DNA from: an uncultured bacterium
Lineage (GTDB): Bacteria > Zixibacteria > MSB-5A5 > CAIYYT01
Length of the DNA stretch: 43,237 nt
Direction: 5' to 3'
Assembly: GCA_903903945.1 (NCBI GenBank)
Contig: CAIVAP010000032.1
Span: 1-43,237 of the forward strand
Shown here: positions 14,907-22,113 of the stretch, piece after piece
Numbering within the stretch: position 1 is the first letter of the stretch
Layout of the letters: the number at the start of each line of letters is the position of its first letter
The notes under the pieces: generated by a model
The model's database searches: none
Told to the model about the DNA's origin: nothing
The model's input: only the letters and a program-made list of their open reading frames with translations
Position numbers and translations under genes: made by a program

Positions 14907-15371
14907 TCACGATCTCACTCCACGACACCCTGACGGTCTGTCGAGCAATTCCAGGAGACCAGCGGGGTAGAGTATTTTCTTCCCTTCGCGAAACTCGTTC
15001 AGTGGCACCCAGATAGCCTTGAAGGCCGTCCCCTCCTCGTCACCGACGACAGACCATGAGGAATCATAATAGGAATCGTCACGGAATCGTCCTTCGTAGA
15101 CCAATACGATCTCGTGCATCGGTTGGCCATTGTGTACGAAGATATTCTCTATCGTTTCAATGTACAGAAGGTCGCGAATCTCGGTATTGATCTCTTCTCT
15201 GACTTCCCTTACAACAGCATCCCGACCTGTTTCTCCAAATTCGACCCCGCCACCGAGGGGTCGATAAAACATCTCCTGCTTGACATCGTCAATGCCATCC
15301 CCGACAAAAATCGAATCTCTATGCCTAAAGACACAGATAGCTATCACGCGTATGCGTTTGGCGTCGCTCAC
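14907..15371 (-). CDS. Nudix hydrolase
   Basis: The product has 154 residues. The Nudix box is visible as GGGVEFGETGRDAVVREVRE followed by EINTEI (about residues 39-64) and fits Gx5Ex7REUxEExGU, except that Asn stands where Gly is usual. The N-terminus RIRVIAICVFRHRDSIFVGDG is the first strand of the fold. The protein should hydrolyse a nucleoside diphosphate linked to another group; its MFYRPLGG motif is common in Nudix proteins of broad substrate range. It is on its own, downstream of a secreted-protein gene and separated from it by a terminator. Confidence 0.88.
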   Translation of the reverse strand: MSDAKRIRVIAICVFRHRDSIFVGDGIDDVKQEMFYRPLGGGVEFGETGRDAVVREVREEINTEIRDLLYIETIENIFVHNGQPMHEIVLVYEGRFRDDSYYDSSWSVVGDEEGTAFKAIWVPLNEFREGKKILYPAGLLELLDRPSGCRGVRS

Positions 15372-15430
15372 CGTGGGGACAAAGAAAGGAGTTGGCCGGC
15401 GTTTGGCAAGCTTTACGGTTCCAGAAAGGG

Positions 15431-15464
15431 AAACAAAAACGCCCTGCGGGCTGTCCCGCAGGGC
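15431..15464 (-). terminator. Rho-independent terminator of the sorting-tail protein gene
   Basis: Perfect 10-base arms GCCCTGCGGG and CCCGCAGGGC surround a 4-base loop (15441-15464). On the minus strand they are followed by gtttttgttt (15440-15431). It lies 58 bases after the stop codon at 15522. Confidence 0.85.
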
Positions 15465-15521
15465 GATTTGGTCTTCACAATGTTTCGCTAAAACTTCCTG
15501 CCTTAGCTGAACCGATGAGAA

Positions 15522-16376
15522 TTACTTCAGCATCACCATCTTCTTCGTATCGGAGAAATCTCCGGCGCGAATCTTGTAGAAATACACGCCTGAAGCCACG
15601 GAAACACCGCTGCCATCAGTGCCGTCCCAGGTGACGGTCTGTCTGCCGGCGCGCTGCATGTCATTGACCAACGTCTTCACATGCTGACCGAGCACGTTGT
15701 AGACGGAGAGATTGACCTGCGCATCCTTCGGCAGAGCGTATGAGACGATGGTGCTTGGGTTAAACGGGTTGGGCACGTTCTGCGACAGAGCAAACTCAGT
15801 CGGCAGATCTGCGGTCGGAGTCCGCGAATCAAGAGCGATCGAGCCACCCTGGAAATCGGGATTCAGCGACTGCACATTCGGAACGTCGTTAATCCACTCG
15901 TTGTAAACGTACATAAGCTCATGGTTCGGATTGACAGCGCTGAACGGTGCGATCTCAAGCGTCTTGAGATTTGGGTCATTCAGCGTGAAATGCAGCACGG
16001 CCACGGTGTTGTCACCGTTCGGAGCCGGCTTCAGATTGGCATTCTCCTTGAGAGAATTAACCATGCCGATCAGACCGATCACGACTTGGTTCTTCTCATT
16101 TTCGATTCCGGCGATTTTCGCGTCAAAATCTTTGACGGCGGTACCCTCAAAAGTCACACTATTGAGAGTCACACCTTTGGAGAATGACAGGGGGATGTCC
16201 ATCGCAGCCAAGTCTTCATCATGGGTCACCTGAAGTGACACCGTAAATTCGGTAGGGGAGCTAAACTCCGCCTTGCCCACTCTAAAAACATCACGATTGC
16301 CGGCATCCTTTGCCACAAGCATCGCAGGCACGACGAGCATCAAGATTGCGAGAGTAAGAGCGATTGAACGCTTCAT
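15522..16376 (-). CDS. Secreted protein with cohesin-like domain and FlgD/T9SS-type C-terminal domain
   Basis: The product has 284 residues. A signal peptide covers about residues 1-22 (LTLAILMLVVPAMLVA). Residues about 30-185 are beta-rich and read like a cohesin-type fold (FTVSLQVTHDEDLAAMDIPL, then VVIGLIGMVNS, VAVLHFTLND). The last 85 residues form the typical sorting tail: FALSQNVPNPFNPSTIVSYA, LSVYNVLGQHVKTL, VTWDGTDGSGVSVASGVYFY and a final KKMVMLK. Such tails are found on proteins exported by type IX or related systems in the FCB group. The Shine-Dalgarno GAGGGGG is nine bases before the ATG. Function beyond surface display is unknown; the cohesin reading is inference. Confidence 0.82.
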   Translation of the reverse strand: MKRSIALTLAILMLVVPAMLVAKDAGNRDVFRVGKAEFSSPTEFTVSLQVTHDEDLAAMDIPLSFSKGVTLNSVTFEGTAVKDFDAKIAGIENEKNQVVIGLIGMVNSLKENANLKPAPNGDNTVAVLHFTLNDPNLKTLEIAPFSAVNPNHELMYVYNEWINDVPNVQSLNPDFQGGSIALDSRTPTADLPTEFALSQNVPNPFNPSTIVSYALPKDAQVNLSVYNVLGQHVKTLVNDMQRAGRQTVTWDGTDGSGVSVASGVYFYKIRAGDFSDTKKMVMLK

Positions 16377-16558
16377 CCAAAATCACCCCCTCACAGGGTT
16401 AATGGGTTTAAATTGACTACTACACTACTCATAATGAAAACAGAATGGTCAATTGTTCAATTCATTCAGGGTAGTTCCCGTAAGGTCCTTTCTTCATCAA
16501 AACCAGTTACTTGCATCCTACCGATGCCGGGTGGAGGGCTAACCCGTAACCAATAACA

Positions 16559-16586
16559 ATTTAAGCTCTCCCTCCAATCCTGTCAA
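16559..16586 (-). promoter_or_regulatory. Possible promoter for the sorting-tail protein gene
   Basis: On the minus strand, a perfect TTGACA (16586-16581) and TTAAAT (16564-16559) are separated by 16 bases. The untranslated leader would be about 180 bases, and the -10 match is only 4 of 6, so the call is weak. The remaining 220-base gap shows no gene. Confidence 0.3.
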
Positions 16587-16596
16587 GTCCTATTTT

Positions 16597-16896
16597 CTAT
16601 CCAAACCCGAGCGCTTTACGGGCATTTTCGGACATCCGGTCTGGAGTCCAAGCCGGTTCCCAGACGATGTTCACAATTACATCGCCAACGCCGTTAATTG
16701 CGCTCAGTTTGGCGTGAATGTCATCCTTGATTGCGTATGCCATGCCACATCCCGGCGCTGTCAGAGTGAAATCGACCTCCACTTTGGCGTCGTCAAGACG
16801 AATATCGTAGACAAGACCGAGATCGACAATGTTCACGGGAATTTCCGGGTCATAGCAATCTTCCAGCGCCTCAACCACCGCTTCGCGTGTCAGCAT
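16597..16896 (-). CDS. SufT/MIP18-family (DUF59) iron-sulfur assembly protein
   Basis: The product has 99 residues when started at the ATG at 16896, which is preceded by AGGAGG; the open frame reaches back to 17037, but the extra residues lack family similarity. The MIP18 signature is clear: EALEDCYDPEIPVNIVDLGL, then TLTAPGCGMAYAI with the conserved Cys, and VVWEP-type VNIVWEPAWTPDRMS. Members such as SufT and the PaaD-like proteins help to mature Fe-S proteins. The usual suf genes are not in this window, so it is an isolated copy. Confidence 0.9.
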   Translation of the reverse strand: MLTREAVVEALEDCYDPEIPVNIVDLGLVYDIRLDDAKVEVDFTLTAPGCGMAYAIKDDIHAKLSAINGVGDVIVNIVWEPAWTPDRMSENARKALGFG

Positions 16897-17171
16897 CATT
16901 CCTCCTGAGGAGATATTAACCAATCCTGTCGCTTTCCGCCATGCACCTTTGTGTTGCCGATCGACAACTTGCTCGCATGTCGTACTTAATGTCATTACGC
17001 GGTCAACCGCCAAAGACTTGGTCATTTTTTCTCCCACCGGGAAGATTGTGGTATCGAGAAACGTGCGCTTTCTGGAGTGGCTACCTTTAATACAAACTCT
17101 GGAATTGAATGTTCCCGGGAAAGGGATAAAATAGTGACGTGGGGTGTTTCTCCTGCTGAGAGGTTACGGAT

Positions 17172-19694
17172 TTACATGCCTTGGCAGTGTGGCGTGATGC
17201 CACCTGCGAAAATGTAGGCGATTAGGTACACCGCATCAGAAATATTAATCTTGCCATCGCCACTGGCGTCTCCCAAACCGTTTGGATAAATGCAGTCTCC
17301 CGGAGGTGTGCCACCTGCGAAAATGTAGGCGATTAAGAACACCGCATCGGAAATATTGATGGTGCCAGTGCTGTTGGCATCACCGCAGCTGTAACATGGA
17401 CAGTCGTCCAGACTGCTGACCAGATATTGATCAATATTGAGGCTTTTAAGAGGCGACCACTGCCCGTAATTGTCGACAACCCTGACCTGAACTGACCGTG
17501 TCCCAATTGCCTTCGGGTTGGGATAGGCGGTGAAGTAGACTAAGTTCGCCGTCGTGTCCGAAAAATTGCCGGCGTCGCTGGGATAGCAACTCCACGAATA
17601 CTTTGTGACTGAACCGTTTGGATCATACGCATACGCTGCAATGAGCTGCGGAACGTACGAAACGAAGCAACTGTCACCATCTGGGAAGTAGATGCAACTG
17701 ACAATAGGCATCTGATTTGTGATGGAGGTGTCAACTGGTACCCACGCTTTGGCGATGGCTGTGTTCGACGAATTGAAAACCGACCGGGCTGTGATACGTA
17801 CCTCATACGTTCCGCTCGGTGAGGATGGTGTCAGATACCACGTGAAGTTCTGAACGCCGGAGGGTGCGTTAGCCCAACTCAGGGAATCGTAGCGAGTTGA
17901 GTTGCAATAGAACTGAACCGAAAGATCCGCGTAATCGGTCGTGAAGTACTGGCCAGAGATGAAATCAGCACCTGTCGGAGTAAGTTTTGGTAAATAGGCC
18001 GCCGAAGGCGTGAAGATGTCAACTCCGCTAACGAGTCTCCTGAGCCCAGTTGTGCTTCCCCATTTCTCAGTCAAAATGGCCTCACCAACCGCCGGCAACG
18101 GAATAGGTGGTTGATACTCGCCGCCGTATTGATACGCTTGAGTGAATGCGAGACTACGGGGATACAAGTACTCGGCGTCGCCGGTGCCCTCCTGCCCCTG
18201 TACGGCAAGCAATCTTAGCGACGGGTCGAACTTGTAGATTCTGCCTCTTTCGCTGTCAACAACCCACACTTGTCCCCGGTTGTCTACCGACACGTCGGTC
18301 GCTGAAGCGATTGGATCAGGGATGTATTGGACTGCGGACACGGATGGAGAGGCTGAGAATGGGTTGCAGATCTGCATGATCCTCGTACCATCGCGATCAA
18401 GCAAATAGGCCAAATAAGTGCTCTTAGCGCTTGTCACCGGGTCCTTGGAGAAGCAGACAGCTACGGGCCGACTGATGACATATACCGTACCCAGGGGAAC
18501 GTTGTAGGGACTGTCTAAAACTGTATGGCGACGAAATGGAGAGCAAGCAGTCGGATCGCAGAAGCAGGCAATGCTGTTGCTGCCTCCCTCGGCAACTATT
18601 AGGTGGCAATCCATAGTGACATCGAGATCAATCGGCTCATGGAGTGTCTGGCCTACAATCCAGTCCAAGGCGACGTGCTTGTCGTAGTTATCCGCTATGC
18701 TAACAACTTTGATGCGATTATTCCCGCGATCACACACATACAGGGAATTCCACAAGCGAAATTCGAGTCCTCCCGGCGTTGCGAAATCATCGAGGTTATT
18801 GCCAGAGCCAGCTTTGCCTTTGGTAGTGATGTAATTCTTGATTTGATCAGCGATCACGAATCTCTGCCAGCAGTGGTCACTAACTGCGGCAACGGATATC
18901 GTTCTCCCATAGAGCGGGTCACCCTGATAGTAAAATGAAGAAGCGCTACCTGCGCAACTGAACACCCGTCCACCCAATAGGTTTTCTGCCGTGGTCTTGG
19001 TAAAGCGTTTGATTCCGTTTCCCTGGTCAAACCACTGCTCCAGCAAGAGGTCTTTGGCTGAGTGCTGCAGCCAAGTTTCGTAGTCGTTGTAGCTCGGTCC
19101 GCTCTTGGTCTTGGCGCCTTCTCCGTACCTCGCTTTGCCTCTCAGTACCGGCTCCATGATCATGAGATAGTCTCCAACCGCCAAGAGAACCGGCGCGAAA
19201 TCATCAAGGGTCCATCGATTTTGGGTTCGAGTAAGTTGAAACTCATAGTGGTTGTCGTCGCGACCGGATTTCTGCGGGTCTGTCCAGCCGGGTACTGCGA
19301 CCACTACAGCTCGGTCACTGTCGACTGCTATTGACACGATGCGAACACTGAACCAGTCAAACGCGCCGCTGATCCATCCGGGGTGTTCTGTCTGAAAGGT
19401 CGGACATATCTGCGCCGCCTCCGCAAAGAGAGAGTCGAGCGACAGTTGGTAATTCGAGGGAATAGCCGCAGGCCCATCGGCCTTCGTCTCGAACCCGGCG
19501 ACCGCCACGGCGATAGCCGGAGAGTCGTACTGCTGAACCCCTTTCTGCAACAGGCTTATCAACTGGGCAATTTGTGCTTCGTCGGAAACGTATCGAGATC
19601 GGCTACCGCCGAGGGCATCGATCTGGTCGTAGGACACGGCTGCCTGGGCTATCGCAGTCCAGAGCAGCATTCCGCTAACGATTAGTCGCCACAT
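17172..19694 (-). CDS. Secreted NHL-like repeat protein with C-terminal dockerin pair
   Basis: The product has 840 residues. The signal peptide ends near IAQAAVS (residue 19). The middle (about 245-530) contains repeated propeller-like segments such as GLEFRLWNSLYVCDRGNNRI, EPIDLDVTMDCHLIVAEGGS and TDVSVDNRGQVWVVDSERGR, as in NHL or SMP-30-type beta-propellers. Ig-like segments follow (about 620-750). The end holds two dockerin-type calcium repeats: CGDANSTGTINISDAVFLIA and LGDASGDGKINISDAVYLIA, each followed by YIFAGG. GxGDxNxxGxxNxxDxVYLIxYIFxGG-like tails are frequent in Zixibacteria. It overlaps the upstream gene by 20 bases and is the last gene of a three-gene exported operon. Confidence 0.85.
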   Translation of the reverse strand: MWRLIVSGMLLWTAIAQAAVSYDQIDALGGSRSRYVSDEAQIAQLISLLQKGVQQYDSPAIAVAVAGFETKADGPAAIPSNYQLSLDSLFAEAAQICPTFQTEHPGWISGAFDWFSVRIVSIAVDSDRAVVVAVPGWTDPQKSGRDDNHYEFQLTRTQNRWTLDDFAPVLLAVGDYLMIMEPVLRGKARYGEGAKTKSGPSYNDYETWLQHSAKDLLLEQWFDQGNGIKRFTKTTAENLLGGRVFSCAGSASSFYYQGDPLYGRTISVAAVSDHCWQRFVIADQIKNYITTKGKAGSGNNLDDFATPGGLEFRLWNSLYVCDRGNNRIKVVSIADNYDKHVALDWIVGQTLHEPIDLDVTMDCHLIVAEGGSNSIACFCDPTACSPFRRHTVLDSPYNVPLGTVYVISRPVAVCFSKDPVTSAKSTYLAYLLDRDGTRIMQICNPFSASPSVSAVQYIPDPIASATDVSVDNRGQVWVVDSERGRIYKFDPSLRLLAVQGQEGTGDAEYLYPRSLAFTQAYQYGGEYQPPIPLPAVGEAILTEKWGSTTGLRRLVSGVDIFTPSAAYLPKLTPTGADFISGQYFTTDYADLSVQFYCNSTRYDSLSWANAPSGVQNFTWYLTPSSPSGTYEVRITARSVFNSSNTAIAKAWVPVDTSITNQMPIVSCIYFPDGDSCFVSYVPQLIAAYAYDPNGSVTKYSWSCYPSDAGNFSDTTANLVYFTAYPNPKAIGTRSVQVRVVDNYGQWSPLKSLNIDQYLVSSLDDCPCYSCGDANSTGTINISDAVFLIAYIFAGGTPPGDCIYPNGLGDASGDGKINISDAVYLIAYIFAGGITPHCQGM

Positions 19695-20592
19695 CTTTCA
19701 TCACCTCGTCGTATAGGTTGGATTTCTTGTTCACCCGGAGTACACCCTTCAGAAGGAAGCGTGTATACCGATCCTGGAGAATGTCCTTGTGCTTGAACAC
19801 AGTACTCTTAAACTCGGATTCGCTTTGGGAACGCAATAGTAAAGCGTAGGCATACAAAGCCGCCTTTCCCTCAGGGCAATTCTCAAGAATCAACTGGGCA
19901 TCACGCGCTCTGACCGCCATTATGTCATTCTTGGGCATCTCCATGAGGAGCAGCATGGCCCCGATCGTGGAACAGAAACATGTGCTCAGGCGATCCATGA
20001 ATGCTTGTCGGTAGCCGTTCACATCCCACTCTCTCGTGTCCTTTCGCCACGGAGAATTCCACACCTTTGTGTAACCCGCGAGGACGGATTCTTCCGCGCC
20101 ATTCAGAGGAACCACCTGAAAGCTCAGAGGTTGCAGGGGGTATTCTTTGAAGTAGACGCCAGTGACAGTGTACTGGCCGACCGGGATATAGGGAGGGTAC
20201 TTTGTGCCAAAATCGACCTTGTGATAGGTATCAATCAGGCTGATTAGGAACATTGCGGTATCTCCCGGAGGCAGGCGGGCTGGATCCTCGGGACTAAACT
20301 CCACAGAACCCGTGTATTTCAGCGAATCGCCCTTATCATCACTTATATGCAAACGCAAAACCGCACCTCTATCACGCCCGTCCACATAGGGGACTTGAAC
20401 TTCTACCCTGTCTTCATTCACGACGAACAGATAGATGGATATCTGTGCACAGAGCTTGTACTCAGTTCGAGGAGACTCCATCCAGACTTTCAAGTGCGGG
20501 GCGGACTGGGCGGACGCGGTCCACAGACCTACGCCAAATAGCAGGAATAAAACGGACATTCGCCTGCTTGCGGTAGTTATAGAGAGTCGCAT
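19675..20592 (-). CDS. Exported protein of unknown function
   Basis: The product has 305 residues. A signal peptide (SVLFLLFGVGLWTASAQS, cut near residue 30) is followed by an Ig-like beta region (about 32-160: LKVWMESPRTEYKLCAQISI, VGQYTVTGVYFKEYPLQPL). The C-terminal half (about 185-305) is helical and tetratricopeptide-like without a clear consensus. GGAG lies seven bases before the ATG at 20592. The gene starts one base after the lipoprotein gene and runs 20 bases into the dockerin gene, so all three are co-translated. I do not recognise the family. Confidence 0.78.
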   Translation of the reverse strand: MRLSITTASRRMSVLFLLFGVGLWTASAQSAPHLKVWMESPRTEYKLCAQISIYLFVVNEDRVEVQVPYVDGRDRGAVLRLHISDDKGDSLKYTGSVEFSPEDPARLPPGDTAMFLISLIDTYHKVDFGTKYPPYIPVGQYTVTGVYFKEYPLQPLSFQVVPLNGAEESVLAGYTKVWNSPWRKDTREWDVNGYRQAFMDRLSTCFCSTIGAMLLLMEMPKNDIMAVRARDAQLILENCPEGKAALYAYALLLRSQSESEFKSTVFKHKDILQDRYTRFLLKGVLRVNKKSNLYDEVMKDVATNR

Positions 20593-20593
20593 G

Positions 20594-21796
20594 TTAGTTC
20601 TCCTTTTCTATGGAAAGCGCAGCCGGGGCGCTGTAATTCTTCGGCACATTACCCTGAAATAGGAAGTTCAGGTCCTTCATACGGTTTGTACAGGAGTCGC
20701 AGAGATAAAACGTGCTGTCGAACGGCATGACTACGTGACTCTCGCAACCCCACTCTGGCAACTGCTGTGGCTGTATGGCATACATGTCCGTCATCAAACA
20801 AACACGGGCCACCGTGTTTGGCTTATGGTGATTCTGGTCCGTGCAGTATTCGGTCAGATGGAGAAGGTGAGCCAATTCGTGGGCGGCATCTGCCTGTTTG
20901 AGAGGAGCACGATACTGTTCGGCAAAATACTGGTCAATGTTGCCTGACGCAACCATAGCGATCTTGTCATCAGACTGGGAACGTCCCATTGCCTCGGTTA
21001 GACGAGAACCATCTTGTGGGTTCGTGAAATAGTCAATGGCGAAGAGCACGTAAGGGTACTTCGGCCTGGTATACACGCCGGGGTCCCAGTAACTGGAATT
21101 ACCATGCCTATATTGCAGAAAGTGAATTTCGTCATCGGGTATGCTCTGTCTCGTGAGTGGGCTTAGGGGAGTGTACGTATGCGTGAATACCACTCTGGTG
21201 TTATTGAAGGGCTCGACTACATAATGGAAATCATCATTGGAACTGCCTGGGCTTTCGTAGGCATGCAGAAAGTCCAGACCTTGCTGATAGACGTATTCCA
21301 CGTCTACATCAAAATAGTAGTTTGACGAACCGACGTAGAAATTGTACACCTTCAATTCTTCGGCATTGCCCGCATGGAATAGCTCGGACTGTGAGGTTTC
21401 CAGGGCAACGAAGAGTTTGTATATTCCTTCCGGAGGGTTGTGATAGTTCGCCGAAAAAGGGTAAGGGGGCGGGCTCGAATAGGCAATGTACTGGGATCCC
21501 GTATCGAGTGGCAGCCATCCGTTATACACATTCTCCCGGTATTGCAGCGAATACCAACAGGTCGGAGTCTCACCTGTTCCCAAAGTGATCGGGACAGTAA
21601 ACGAGAAACTCCCCCCTGCTGTCTGCTGGTACTTCTTGGGCCACTCAATCTCACCAAAAGAGAATACATGACCACTCGTTGGTCCGGAATCGTTGTCGCC
21701 GCTGCAACTAATCACCATCACAATAACGATACAAGCCAGACTGGAAAGTATTCCCAGCCGTCTTAACCCCATCCTCACATTTGTTGGTTTAACCAT
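20594..21796 (-). CDS. Predicted lipoprotein zinc metallopeptidase (HExxH, metzincin-like)
   Basis: The product has 400 residues from the ATG at 21796, which has AAAGGAG five bases upstream; a GTG six bases further upstream is less well placed. The N-terminus ends in a lipobox (VMVISCSG), so the mature protein is lipid-anchored. The catalytic motif AAHELAHLLHLTEYC lies about residues 300-314 and fits HExxHxxxxxE, with Glu as a possible third zinc ligand. A CLM (Met-turn-like) segment follows 14 residues later, and a CDSC pair lies further on. This order resembles archaemetzincin, but the rest of the chain is unrelated. A peptidase is probable; the exact clan is open. Confidence 0.78.
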   Translation of the reverse strand: MVKPTNVRMGLRRLGILSSLACIVIVMVISCSGDNDSGPTSGHVFSFGEIEWPKKYQQTAGGSFSFTVPITLGTGETPTCWYSLQYRENVYNGWLPLDTGSQYIAYSSPPPYPFSANYHNPPEGIYKLFVALETSQSELFHAGNAEELKVYNFYVGSSNYYFDVDVEYVYQQGLDFLHAYESPGSSNDDFHYVVEPFNNTRVVFTHTYTPLSPLTRQSIPDDEIHFLQYRHGNSSYWDPGVYTRPKYPYVLFAIDYFTNPQDGSRLTEAMGRSQSDDKIAMVASGNIDQYFAEQYRAPLKQADAAHELAHLLHLTEYCTDQNHHKPNTVARVCLMTDMYAIQPQQLPEWGCESHVVMPFDSTFYLCDSCTNRMKDLNFLFQGNVPKNYSAPAALSIEKEN

Positions 21797-22113
21797 GCGC
21801 ACTCCTTTCCATAGGTTTCAGCCCACAAAACCATGCCTGCTCTCGCACGGTGATTTATCGAATGATGCTCGGTACGTTCGGAATGTATTGACAGAATACT
21901 CAGGTACCAATTTCCTGTCAAGCAAATTCTTCTATTGTTGCTACTATCATAGACGCGGCAGGCTGAAATCTGTTTAGTCTACAAACGGCTGACGTCGGGA
22001 TTCCTGGCTGCGGGAGAAAACTTGCGGGGTGATGGCGATAGTCGTTGCTTCCGAGGGTTTGTTTTTGGATATTGGCGCTGATGTCACGTCATTAACCTGT
22101 ATGAGCGGATATT
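21797..22113. other. Divergent control region between the exported operon and the OPT transporter (317 bases)
   Basis: No gene is supported. The region carries the minus-strand promoter at 21893-21921, inside an inverted repeat. On the plus side, upstream of the OPT gene, I see no convincing -35/-10 pair and only a weak ribosome binding site (GAGCGGAT). Confidence 0.5.
21893..21921 (-). promoter_or_regulatory. Predicted sigma-70-type promoter of the exported-protein operon
   Basis: On the minus strand, TTGACA (21921-21916), a 17-base spacer and TATTCT (21898-21893) lie about 100 bases upstream of the lipoprotein ATG. The -35 element also forms one arm of the inverted repeat TTGACAG...CTGTCAA (21888-21921), with GGTACC close to its centre. 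Confidence 0.55.

Noticed and set aside
16897-17037. Extended N-terminus of the SufT-like protein
   Set aside because: AGGAGG just before the ATGs at 16899/16896 and the family alignment support the short form.
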